A DNA stretch of 13,610 nucleotides from Candidatus Falkowbacteria bacterium CG10_big_fil_rev_8_21_14_0_10_39_9 (GTDB lineage: Bacteria; Patescibacteriota; Patescibacteriia; Patescibacteriales; UBA12465). The DNA lies in NCBI GenBank assembly GCA_002778645.1, contig PFAQ01000013.1, positions 1-13,610 on the forward strand. The letters run 5' to 3'. The position numbers and the translations under genes were made by a program. This document shows positions 1 through 6,398 of this stretch, one piece after another. Numbering within the stretch: the stretch's first letter is position 1; each line of letters starts with the position of its first letter. The notes below the pieces were generated by a model. The model saw only the letters and a list, made by a program, of their open reading frames with translations. It was not told the origin of the DNA and searched no databases.

Positions 1-933
1 CATCTCATTTGGAGTTTTGCCGCCTAAAGCGCAATGTTCGAGGTTATTATAATAATCATTCCAGATTCTAAGCTTCTTCTTTAAATCTATCACACTCTTA
101 AACTTATTCAAATCGTAGAAATGCTCCTGGTCAGTTCAGTGGCTTCTTTCTACTTTGCCATTCTGAGCCGGCTTGCCGGGATCAATCAGATAATGAATAA
201 TATTCAATCGCTGACATTCCAAATCAAGGGCGTGAAGTTTGGGATTCAAGGGATCAATTGATTTCTGGTAGCCGGTATAGCGGTTAGTGAAGCAAGCTCC
301 GTTGGCTGTTTTGATGGCTCTGATTTTAAATTAGGCCACACTGATTAGCTTGGCCAAGAACTGGAGCGTACTCTCGTTATCTCCATTCTCATAGGCCTCC
401 AGATATCGCCACCTGCTAGCGCAATCAATGGCGGTATATTGATAGTATCGTTTACCCTTGATTTTATGGGGTACAAACTTAATGTCTATTTCCACTAAAT
501 CTCCTTGAGCCAGTGGAACTTTTATATATTTATATTTCAATTTTATAATTCGATATTTTCTAATCAACCCCTCAGTCTTAATTATTTTACCGATTACTCG
601 GTCGCTAACTTTTATATTTTATTTCTTCAATTTATAGTTTAGTTTTTTGGCGCACAGCCTGGTCTCTTTTCTTAATTCAATTATTTTTTCCTTGACCCTA
701 ATCGATGTCTCATTCGGTTGAGTTTTGGGTCGAGTTGATTTTGGTATCAATCCAGACTTTCTCCCGCTTCGATATGCTGCCACCCAACGCTCCAGAGTCC
801 TTTGCCCTCCGGGGAACACCGAAGCCATATCCTTCAGCTTCATTTGTTTATTGATGATGGGCATTATCCATCTTAGTCGCTCTTCCAGAGCGTTATTTGG
901 TAGTTTTGTCCACATATGGCCGTATATTGGCAT
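1..933 (-). pseudogene. IS481-type DDE transposase, degraded, 3' end outside window
   Basis: Reading from ATG at 933 down to 1 gives one continuous frame of 311 codons, interrupted only by stops at codon 105 (TAA, 619-621), 201 (TAA, 331-333) and 266 (TGA, 136-138). Codons 1-104 hold a helix-turn-helix of the kind that precedes IS481 integrase cores (GGQRTLERWVAAYRSGRKSG). The rve core follows: first catalytic Asp in DLVEIDIKFVP (D150), then YYQYTAIDCASRW. The second catalytic position reads KTANGACFT where the family has KTDNG, so the Asp is Ala (A210, GCC for GAC). The third residue is E262 in NGKVERSH. The stop after ERSH sits where relatives usually have Arg, consistent with CGA to TGA. 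There is no frameshift, so decay looks recent. The product should be inactive. It ends in PNEM at the window edge. Confidence 0.9.
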
Positions 934-958
934 ATTGGTTGAAAAACCGCCATATGTG
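911..958. repeat. Inverted repeat around the transposase start codon
   Basis: CACATATGGC (911-920) is the exact reverse complement of GCCATATGTG (949-958). The 28-base loop contains the transposase ATG (931-933) and a nested 4-bp hairpin (937-948). In an RNA entering the element from outside and reading minus, the start region would be folded. Several insertion sequences use such structures to block transposase translation from impinging transcripts; that role here is inferred. Confidence 0.5.
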
Positions 959-979
959 TGTGCACATTACCCCTGAGTA

Positions 980-1008
980 TTGACAAAAAATATCGTTTGT
1001 GCTAAAAT
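980..1008 (+). promoter_or_regulatory. Strong sigma70-type promoter at the IS edge, reading into the 1149 gene
   Basis: TTGACA (980-985) and TAAAAT (1003-1008) are separated by exactly 17 bases, and TGC precedes the -10 box (extended -10). The predicted start is near 1015, giving a leader of about 134 bases before the ATG at 1149. The -35 box coincides with the last six bases of the presumed IS end, while the -10 lies in flanking DNA. Confidence 0.75.
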
Positions 1009-1038
1009 AGAGTCAGTACTTTGATATCATTTCATTCT

Positions 1039-1146
1039 TATCGATTTTTGATTGATTATTGAGCTACCGTTTAAGTCTCTTGATTTAGGAGATTTAAATG
1101 GTAGTTCAATAAATATTTATTAGTAGAAACAATCGAAAACCCGATA
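1039..1146 (+). promoter_or_regulatory. Long structured 5' leader with a 24-bp perfect hairpin
   Basis: Positions 1058-1081 pair with 1087-1110 over 24 bp around a five-base loop. All four non-Watson-Crick positions (1063/1105, 1069/1099, 1075/1093, 1080/1088) are G.U wobbles in the plus-strand RNA; they would be C-A mismatches in the minus RNA, so the fold is strand-specific. Outside it, 1050-1054 pairs with 1130-1134, 1046-1049 with 1136-1139, and 1039-1043 with 1142-1146, closing two bases before the ATG at 1149. There is no U-run after the hairpin, so it is not an ordinary terminator. It may be a regulatory or stabilising leader. I do not recognise a known riboswitch class. Confidence 0.6.
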
Positions 1147-1148
1147 TC

Positions 1149-2093
1149 ATGAAAAGAATATTAGTTATATTAGTAATTTCCTTGATCGCAGGCACAGCCT
1201 TTGGTCAGGATGAAATCAATCAGTTTAACCTAAATTACAAAGCAGGTAATTCCAAAACACCCAGGGAAATTCTTCTTTACAGCGATGGCACTACCGATAC
1301 AGTTCGTTTCGGTGATTACAACTTCTTTGAGGTTGGAGCTGGAGCTTTTTTGAAAAATGGCTTTGGAGCTGAATTTTCTTTTAATAAGAATAATCATTTG
1401 TTTGATACTATAGCCGGTTATGCTAAGTATTATACAATCGGATTAGCTTACAAAAAAGTCAGCATGGGAAACGGTCCATTGTTTGACAATGGGTTTAACA
1501 CTGCTTTACAATTTGGTGCTGGTTACATTAACGGTCAACAGGTTGATCAAATAGAGCGTGTCAAAACTACTTTTGTAGCTGACAGTACTATTTCATCTTC
1601 ATCAATTTGGAACCGGACGAAGACCTGGAACGGTTTTTATTTCAACGGCTGTTTGGACATCTTTCGAGATAATCCTTATGCCAGTTCCGAATACATCTTT
1701 TACAGTTTCTCCTTGAAGCTAAGTCTGAAATATCCCCGAGTAAGTAGTTTATCTACAACTCTGGACGATACCTTAACTACCAACAGATGGACCACGGGAG
1801 ACTCTGTGTCGATTATAAGAAATATTGGTTTCGAAGTTAAACCACTCATTCTGCCAATTAACGATAAATTTGGTTTATCCTTAATTACTGGCTTGAATTA
1901 TGGCAACTTTAATACCTTCGGGGTCTATGATCCTGGTCTGAGTTTTACTTTCGGTATTGGTTTTGACAGGTTCACTAAGTATGGTGAATTCGGACGCCTA
2001 ACTTACACTAGACCAAGTCGTGATAATTATGTTGCCAATGGCTTTGGCTTTGGTATCGAATTAGTTGGTCTAGTGAGTGCACTTCGTAAATAA
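1149..2093 (+). CDS. Secreted beta-strand-rich protein, outer-membrane-protein-like, function unknown
   Basis: The 314-residue product begins with a Sec signal peptide: MKR, a hydrophobic stretch to about residue 17, then a likely signal peptidase I site after AFG (residues 17-19), leaving QDE at the mature N-terminus. The mature part is rich in Gly, aromatic residues and alternating hydrophobic/polar stretches (FFEVGAGAFLK, FNTALQFGAGYING, YSFSLKLSLKYPRV, FGLSLITGLNYGNF, LSFTFGIGFDRF), about ten candidate beta strands, as in small beta-barrels of Gram-negative, especially Bacteroidota, outer membranes. It does not end in Phe, and no family motif is recognised. The gene has its own promoter, a long structured leader and a strong terminator, so it is a single-gene unit. 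No Shine-Dalgarno is visible before the ATG. A barrel protein would be odd in a patescibacterium, so transfer next to the IS is possible; a surface or secreted beta protein is the alternative. Confidence 0.8.
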   Translation: MKRILVILVISLIAGTAFGQDEINQFNLNYKAGNSKTPREILLYSDGTTDTVRFGDYNFFEVGAGAFLKNGFGAEFSFNKNNHLFDTIAGYAKYYTIGLAYKKVSMGNGPLFDNGFNTALQFGAGYINGQQVDQIERVKTTFVADSTISSSSIWNRTKTWNGFYFNGCLDIFRDNPYASSEYIFYSFSLKLSLKYPRVSSLSTTLDDTLTTNRWTTGDSVSIIRNIGFEVKPLILPINDKFGLSLITGLNYGNFNTFGVYDPGLSFTFGIGFDRFTKYGEFGRLTYTRPSRDNYVANGFGFGIELVGLVSALRK

Positions 2094-2113
2094 AAAGAGA
2101 ATCAAATTTTGTT

Positions 2114-2142
2114 AAAAGGCTTTCTTCCAAGAAAGCCTTTTT
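2114..2142 (+). terminator. Intrinsic terminator of the 1149 gene
   Basis: Arms 2114-2126 and 2129-2141 are perfectly complementary (AAAAGGCTTTCTT and its complement; in practice a 12-bp stem with a 4-base loop) and run into a T-tract. It lies 21 bases after the stop codon. Confidence 0.9.
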
Positions 2143-2172
2143 GATTACCCAAAAACATTTTTTTCGAGTAAC

Positions 2173-2205
2173 AAAAAACAGCCCAGTAATACCGGACTGT
2201 TTTTT
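2173..2205 (-). terminator. rpmA: Intrinsic terminator of rpmA
   Basis: Arms 2173-2187 and 2191-2205 form 15 bp with a 3-base loop and a run of six U on the minus strand. The two imperfect pairs are G.U wobbles only in the minus-strand RNA, which fixes the direction. It starts five bases after the rpmA stop codon and stands back to back with the terminator of the convergent gene. Confidence 0.85.
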
Positions 2206-2210
2206 ATAGC

Positions 2211-2498
2211 TTATTTAGCAACGTAAGGAGTGACATTAACAATTTTAGCGGTCTTCAAGGTATTGTCGAATTTCCGTAACTTCTTGGTGGTAAATTTGAC
2301 TATACCTGATTTAAGGGCGAATAGTGTATCATCATTACCGCGCTTGACGTTATCGCCGGCTCGATATTTAGTGCCTCTTTGTCTGATGATAATAGCGCCT
2401 GGTTTGGCTTTCTCACCGTCATACAATTTAACACCTAAACGTTTGCTGATCGAATCTCGTCCCAGCGTCGTACTGCCGCCAGCTTTTTTATGTGACAT
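2211..2498 (-). CDS. rpmA: 50S ribosomal protein L27
   Basis: A 95-residue L27, close to the usual family length. L27 sits on the large subunit with its N-terminal tail reaching the peptidyl-transferase centre. The start chosen is the ATG at 2496-2498, giving MSHKKAGGST, which matches the conserved bacterial N-terminus; an upstream in-frame ATG at 2516 would add six unlikely residues (MFFRVN). Diagnostic segments are GRDSISKRLGVK, GAIIIRQRGTKYRAGDNV and DDTLFALKSG. The TTLGRDS variant, where many bacteria have a RNGRDS-type sequence, fits patescibacterial L27. There is no adjacent rplU (L21), its usual partner. The gene stands alone with its own promoter and terminator. Confidence 0.97.
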   Translation of the reverse strand: MSHKKAGGSTTLGRDSISKRLGVKLYDGEKAKPGAIIIRQRGTKYRAGDNVKRGNDDTLFALKSGIVKFTTKKLRKFDNTLKTAKIVNVTPYVAK

Positions 2499-2523
2499 AT
2501 TTACTCTGAAAAACACACAAATT

Positions 2524-2542
2524 AGGCTTATTTGATAAGCCT
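2524..2542 (-). promoter_or_regulatory. Small hairpin in the rpmA leader
   Basis: AGGCTTAT (2524-2531) and ATAAGCCT (2535-2542) form an 8-bp stem with a 3-base loop in the rpmA leader, about 25 bases before the start codon. It is not followed by a proper U-run, so it is more likely a leader structure than a terminator. A role in L27 feedback is possible but not shown. Confidence 0.4.
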
Positions 2543-2590
2543 TGGTTAAATGCGTTTCTGCTTAACTTTTTAATAATTATCAATGTTTTT

Positions 2591-2619
2591 AATATATCAA
2601 ACTAGGGGAAAGCTGTCAA
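2591..2619 (-). promoter_or_regulatory. Promoter of rpmA
   Basis: On the minus strand TTGACA (2619-2614) and TATATT (2596-2591) are separated by 17 bases, with TGA giving an extended -10. The predicted start is near 2584, for a leader of about 85 bases. Confidence 0.75.
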
Positions 2620-2649
2620 TATCAAGCTATTTTATTATTTTAGAGATGA

Positions 2650-2658
2650 TGGTATAAT
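2650..2658 (+). promoter_or_regulatory. Promoter of the ferredoxin/ATPase unit
   Basis: TGGTATAAT is a consensus extended -10 (TATAAT at 2653-2658). The -35 region around 2630-2636 is only T/A-rich and poor. The start is predicted near 2665, about 75 bases before the ferredoxin ATG. It is divergent from the rpmA promoter about 30 bases away. Confidence 0.6.
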
Positions 2659-2739
2659 AACATTATAAAATAAACTTAATTTAAATCATTAATCATTTGG
2701 TCAAAGTGGCATTTGATTTTTGGATTTTTTAGTAAAACT

Positions 2740-2916
2740 ATGGCTATCAAAGTAGATGACAACAAATGTATTGGTTGTGGCATGTGTGCTAGTATGTGTC
2801 CCAATGTTTTCAAAATCAATAGTGCCGGTAAGTCGGAAGTTATTAGTTCCGATGATAAAGAATGTGCTTCTTCGGCAGCTAAGGCTTGTCCGGTGATGGC
2901 TATTTCTGTAGATTAA
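2740..2916 (+). CDS. Single-cluster [4Fe-4S] ferredoxin
   Basis: A 58-residue cytosolic electron carrier. C10, C13 and C16 (CIGCGMC) together with C50 (ACPV) are the expected ligands of one [4Fe-4S] cluster. C20 and C42 are extra and occupy the positions that form a disulfide in Thermotoga-type monocluster ferredoxins. ATG at 2740 is preferred because it gives MAIKVDDNKCIGCG at the normal distance to the first Cys; a TTG start at 2713 would add nine hydrophobic residues and is less likely. It is first in a tight unit: four bases separate its stop from the next ATG. No redox enzyme is encoded nearby, so its partner is unknown. Confidence 0.93.
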   Translation: MAIKVDDNKCIGCGMCASMCPNVFKINSAGKSEVISSDDKECASSAAKACPVMAISVD

Positions 2917-2920
2917 TTTT

Positions 2921-3400
2921 ATGGCCGAAGATCAAATAGCAAAAAAAATAGAAAGCGTTGGTTCTCCTGAGCAAGCGTCTGGGGTTAAGCCGGAGGCGGA
3001 AATAACACCAGAACAAACGGCGGAGCAGATGGTGGAGCAGATGGCTCAGAAGACTGAAGAAGCTCAACCAGCAGAGCGTCCAGCGGCCCCAGTGGTGCGA
3101 CGAGTGGCACCAACTAAAACAGCGCAACAGTTAAGAGATGAACAGATTGATGCTATTTTATCTGATGGTCTGACTGATATTTATTTAAACCTACCGCCTA
3201 AAAAACAGGTCGAATTTAGAATGGGTGGAGAAGAGGCTGTTAAAAAAATTAGCAGTCTCCTGGATCAGACCAAATTTAAGATTAAACAGATTGTAGCTAT
3301 TATTAAAAAATGGTTGGCAATTATTCCTGGCATTAATAAATTTTTTCTGGAGCAGGAAGCAAAAATTAAAGCGGATAAAATTGTTAGTTTAAAAAAATAA
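2921..3400 (+). CDS. Conserved hypothetical helical protein next to a VirD4/TraG-like ATPase
   Basis: A 159-residue protein without signal peptide or clear membrane span. Residues 1-65 are low-complexity and rich in Glu, Gln, Ala and Pro (EQMVEQMAQKTEEAQPAE), probably disordered or coiled. From about 68 to 155 it becomes ordered: an acidic/hydrophobic segment (IDAILSDGLTDIYLNLPP, 76-93), then helices with KISSLL, a short amphipathic/hydrophobic stretch IVAIIKKWLAIIPGINKFF (124-142), and a charged tail EQEAKIKADKI. From memory, similar proteins sit just upstream of the same type of ATPase in other patescibacterial genomes; I cannot check this here. It lies 20 bases before the ATPase and may be its accessory or adaptor. 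No enzymatic motif is seen. Confidence 0.85.
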   Translation: MAEDQIAKKIESVGSPEQASGVKPEAEITPEQTAEQMVEQMAQKTEEAQPAERPAAPVVRRVAPTKTAQQLRDEQIDAILSDGLTDIYLNLPPKKQVEFRMGGEEAVKKISSLLDQTKFKIKQIVAIIKKWLAIIPGINKFFLEQEAKIKADKIVSLKK

Positions 3401-3420
3401 AAAATAATTGATTTAAAACT

Positions 3421-5955
3421 ATGGATCCCAACTTGGCCCCAGTAATAGTCAACTCTAGTTTGGCAGCGACTGAAAATGCTAATTTTTGGCCGCTGATTTT
3501 TTTAACTTTTGGAATTATAATTTTTTTAATGGTGGTTAAAAAATTAATTAAAAAATGGGCTGTAGACAATAGCCATATTGATCAGATGGTTTTTCTCGTT
3601 CGAATGCCCAAAGAAAAACCGAAGGAAGATGGGGGTAACACCAGTTTAAGTACCCAACAATTGCACGAGGCGATTTCCCAGGGTGAAACTATTTTTTCTA
3701 GCATTGGCGGTCTAAAGAGTGAGCGGGGATTAAAGCCTTGGCTCTTGGGGCGCGAGGATCATTTTTCTTTTGAAATCGTGGCCCATAATAGCAAAATTTC
3801 TTTTTATGTAGCCACTCCGCGCCAGAAAGCACTCTATTTAGAACAACAAATCCACGCTCATTATCCGGAAGCTTCCATTGAAGAGGTCAATGATTATAAT
3901 GCCTTTACTAGTCAGGGTGTAATTTTAGCTGGCTTCCTCCGACCAAAACGTAGCTTTGTTTTTCCTTTTAAAACTTATAAAGACATGGAAGCTGATCCGA
4001 TGAATCCAATCGTTAATGTCATGTCTAAGTTGGAATTAGGTGAAAGCGTTAGTGTTCAATACGTAGTTCGTAGTGCTAAAAAGAATTGGCATAAAACCAT
4101 GAAGGATGTGGTTTCTAATGCTTATAAAAAACAAAGCGTGAAGGATATTTTTAAAATGAGTTCTTCGGCCTTGAGCAGTTTCACTAATTTTATTATTCAC
4201 TATATTATTTTAGGACCATTTAATATGTTTGAAGCTAAGACTAAAGATAATGATCCTAATAATCCCAAAAAAGAGTTGACTGAAAAGGAAAAAGAAATGT
4301 TGAAAAAGATGGAGGAAAAAAATTCTAAGGCTGGTTTAGACGTTAATTTGCGCTTGATAGTTTCTGCTCCCGACAAATTGCGAGCGCAAACTTATTTAGA
4401 TAATATTGCTACGGCCTATAACGAATATAATTATTATGAGTATGGTAATACCTTTAGTAATAATATTAAGAAAGGGCAACGGTGGACAATTAATAATTTT
4501 ATCTATCGCCGTTTTATAGAAGGTCAGGCCTTTTTATTAACCACGGAAGAGGTTTGTAGTCTCTTTCATTTTCCCCTACCTCATACCGAGACTCCGAACA
4601 TTGATTGGTTGGTATCTAAGACGGCGCCAGCCCCCAATAATATTCCGACCGAAGGTCTTATTTTAGGCTATAATATTTTTCGGGGGATTAAAACTGATAT
4701 TCGTATTAAGCGGATTGATCGCCGTCGTCACTGTTATGCTGTCGGTAAATCTGGTACTGGTAAATCAGTCTTGTTGGCTAATATGATTATTCAGGATATT
4801 GAGAGTGGTGATGGCGTCTGTGTTATGGAACCAAATGGTGATTTGATTGAAGATGTTTTAAATCGCATTCCGCCCGAGCGAGCAGAGGATGTAATTGTCT
4901 TTTCTCCGGCCGATACGGAGCGACCGATGGGACTTAACTTATTAGAATTTGATGAACGTTATCCCGAACAGAAGAGTTTTGTGATTAATGAAATGATCGG
5001 TATTTTTGATAAGTTGTATGACTTGAAAGCCACCGGTGGCCCAATGTTTGAACAGTATATGAGAAACGCACTTCTGTTAATTATGGACGATCCGGAAACT
5101 GGTTCAACTTTAATGGAAATTCCTAAAGTTTTAGCGGATGAAAATTTCCGCAAGATGAAGCTCAATAAGTGTAAAAATCCAACCGTGGTTGACTTCTGGC
5201 GCAAAGAAGCTGACAAGGCCGGAGGTGACGCCGCTTTAGCTAATATCGTCCCTTATATCACTTCTAAATTGACCCCATTCGTCGCCAATGACATGATGCG
5301 CCCGATTATTGGTCAGCAGAAGAGTGCTTTCAACATGAGAGATATTATGGACAACAAGAAGATTCTGATGGTTGATTTACCGAAAGGCGCCATTGGCGAA
5401 ACCAATGCCTATTTACTAGGTATGATTATGGTGGGCAAGATTTTGATGGCTGCTTTGTCTCGGACCGATATTCCCCAAGAGCAAAGAAAAGATTTCTATC
5501 TCTATATTGATGAGTTCCAGAACTTTACCACTAACTCTATTTGTCAGATTCTCTCCGAAGCTCGAAAGTATGCCTTGTCTCTCACTGTTGCTCATCAGTA
5601 TATTGGTCAGCTCAGCAAGAATAATGATAATCAGATTAAGGATGCTATTTTTGGTAACGTGGGTACTATGATTAGCTTTAAAGTCGGGGCTGAAGATGCG
5701 CAATTTTTGACTAAAGATTTTGGTCCTGTTTTTAACGAATATGATCTGGTCAACGTTGGTCGCGGTGGTTTTATTAAATTATTAGTTGATGGTTCCACTA
5801 CCAGACCTTTTTCTTTTCAGACCGTTTGGCCTTTAATGGGTACAGCTCGGGAGGATATGGCCAAGAAGATTAGAACTTTGAGTCGCTACAAATTTGGTCA
5901 GGACCGTGGTTTGGTAGATTCTGAAATTTTACGTCGTAGTGGAATGATTCAATAG
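3421..5955 (+). CDS. Membrane-anchored VirD4/TraG-type P-loop ATPase (type IV secretion-like)
   Basis: An 844-residue protein. Residues 22-39 form one transmembrane helix (FWPLIFLTFGIIIFLMVV) followed by a Lys-rich cytosolic edge, so the bulk is cytoplasmic. Residues 55-430 form a large region without a motif I can name. The C-terminal half is a FtsK/VirD4-like motor: Walker A GKSGTGKS (442-449), ILMVDLPKG, Walker B YLYIDEFQ with D697/E698, and the AHQY motif (724-727) characteristic of TraG/VirD4/TraD-type ATPases. Such proteins pump DNA or protein through a membrane channel. No relaxase, VirB6/VirB8 or other conjugation gene is present in the window, so a chromosomal role in DNA uptake or secretion is as likely as conjugation. 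It is last in the unit with ferredoxin and the 159-aa protein and is followed by a terminator. Confidence 0.88.
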   Translation: MDPNLAPVIVNSSLAATENANFWPLIFLTFGIIIFLMVVKKLIKKWAVDNSHIDQMVFLVRMPKEKPKEDGGNTSLSTQQLHEAISQGETIFSSIGGLKSERGLKPWLLGREDHFSFEIVAHNSKISFYVATPRQKALYLEQQIHAHYPEASIEEVNDYNAFTSQGVILAGFLRPKRSFVFPFKTYKDMEADPMNPIVNVMSKLELGESVSVQYVVRSAKKNWHKTMKDVVSNAYKKQSVKDIFKMSSSALSSFTNFIIHYIILGPFNMFEAKTKDNDPNNPKKELTEKEKEMLKKMEEKNSKAGLDVNLRLIVSAPDKLRAQTYLDNIATAYNEYNYYEYGNTFSNNIKKGQRWTINNFIYRRFIEGQAFLLTTEEVCSLFHFPLPHTETPNIDWLVSKTAPAPNNIPTEGLILGYNIFRGIKTDIRIKRIDRRRHCYAVGKSGTGKSVLLANMIIQDIESGDGVCVMEPNGDLIEDVLNRIPPERAEDVIVFSPADTERPMGLNLLEFDERYPEQKSFVINEMIGIFDKLYDLKATGGPMFEQYMRNALLLIMDDPETGSTLMEIPKVLADENFRKMKLNKCKNPTVVDFWRKEADKAGGDAALANIVPYITSKLTPFVANDMMRPIIGQQKSAFNMRDIMDNKKILMVDLPKGAIGETNAYLLGMIMVGKILMAALSRTDIPQEQRKDFYLYIDEFQNFTTNSICQILSEARKYALSLTVAHQYIGQLSKNNDNQIKDAIFGNVGTMISFKVGAEDAQFLTKDFGPVFNEYDLVNVGRGGFIKLLVDGSTTRPFSFQTVWPLMGTAREDMAKKIRTLSRYKFGQDRGLVDSEILRRSGMIQ

Positions 5956-6302
5956 TTTATATTATCAGAAAAATATAAAAGCACGATTTTGTCATCGTGC
6001 TTTTTGTTGCTGCCATTTTCCATAACAATGCAATCCCAGCCCAAATTATTAAGAGCCCGAATTAAAAGAGTCATGATATAAATATCTTTGGCGTGGCGAA
6101 AATCTAATCTAATTACGGATTGAGATTTAGGTCTAGCCTATCCATATAGAAGTTCGCCATTGGAGAGCTCGTATTTTTTCTCATAGCGAGATTAGACAAT
6201 GTTTATTTTCTCTAGACATCTTTCAATAGATTCTACGTCGTTTTTTTCAGTTTCGTCGGTAATAATAGAGTAGAATTCACCGACACATTTTTTCATTTCC
6301 AT
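5949..6302 (-). pseudogene. Probable decayed small gene, unknown function
   Basis: This is the gene-free stretch between the ATPase and dnaX. On the minus strand an ATG at 6300-6302, just after an in-frame TAA, opens a frame of 117 codons with only two internal stops: codon 37 (TAA, 6192-6194) and codon 55 (TAG, 6138-6140). The final TGA at 5949-5951 overlaps the 3' end of the convergent ATPase gene. The translation looks protein-like: MEMKKCVGEFYSIITDE, then EKKYELSNGELLYG, then VIRLDFRHAKDIYIMTLL and LGWDCIVMENG. Random AT-rich DNA should give more stops. I do not recognise the family. The ATPase terminator lies inside its 3' end. It may instead be noncoding. Confidence 0.45.
5977..6005 (+). 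terminator. Terminator of the ferredoxin/ATPase unit
   Basis: AAAAGCACGAT (5977-5987) and ATCGTGCTTTT (5994-6004) form an 11-bp perfect stem with a 6-base loop, continuing into T. It starts 21 bases after the ATPase stop. A-richness on the other side could make it work in both directions. Confidence 0.88.
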
Positions 6303-6333
6303 GGTTTAAAATTTAAAGGACTTTTTTCGCTTT

Positions 6334-6349
6334 ACGATATTATTATCGT
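6334..6349. repeat. Perfect palindrome in the dnaX upstream region, possible operator
   Basis: ACGATA (6334-6339) and TATCGT (6344-6349) flank TTAT. It lies between dnaX and the divergent pseudogene start, just beside a TTGACA on the minus strand (6352-6357) that has only a poor -10 partner. An operator role is speculative. Confidence 0.3.
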
Positions 6350-6384
6350 CCTGTCAATATCTTTTATTATTAATAAAACTAAGA

Positions 6385-6390
6385 TATAAT
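6385..6390 (+). promoter_or_regulatory. dnaX promoter -10 box, probably leaderless transcript
   Basis: A perfect TATAAT at 6385-6390 ends eight bases before the dnaX ATG at 6399. A start about seven bases downstream would give an mRNA beginning at or within two bases of the ATG. The -35 region near 6362-6367 (TTTTAT) is weak. Confidence 0.55.
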
Positions 6391-6398
6391 GTCCTAAT

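Larger units (their letters stand above)
1..985 (-). mobile_element. Partial IS481-like insertion sequence, one end inside the window
   Basis: The element carries the decayed transposase that runs off the left edge. Its transposase-proximal end is placed at about 985 because, read on the minus strand, the sequence there begins TGTCAATACTCAGGGG; IS481-family ends typically start with TG(T). The other end lies outside the window, so terminal inverted repeats and a target duplication cannot be verified. A 10-bp inverted repeat lies just inside this end. The boundary is inferred from the TGT start and the distance to the transposase start; it could be off by some bases. Confidence 0.6.

Noticed and set aside
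136..138. In-frame TGA in the transposase as a sign of UGA recoding (Gly, as in some Patescibacteria)
   Set aside because: The family normally has Arg at this place, and two TAA stops also interrupt the frame, so decay explains it better. No intact gene here uses in-frame TGA.
725..976. Plus-strand open frame of 83 codons across the transposase
   Set aside because: It lies antisense to the clear transposase frame and encodes nothing recognisable; it is a shadow.
1023..1150. GATATCAT at 1023-1030 and 1143-1150 as a target duplication around a small element
   Set aside because: An 8-base AT-rich match built on a palindrome is weak, and the second copy overlaps the start codon. The RNA fold explains the symmetry better.
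2230..2535. Plus-strand open frame opposite rpmA
   Set aside because: It mirrors the L27 gene; the L27 motifs settle the coding strand.
2713..2739. Upstream TTG start for the ferredoxin
   Set aside because: It would add nine hydrophobic residues not expected in a cytosolic ferredoxin; ATG 2740 gives the normal N-terminus.
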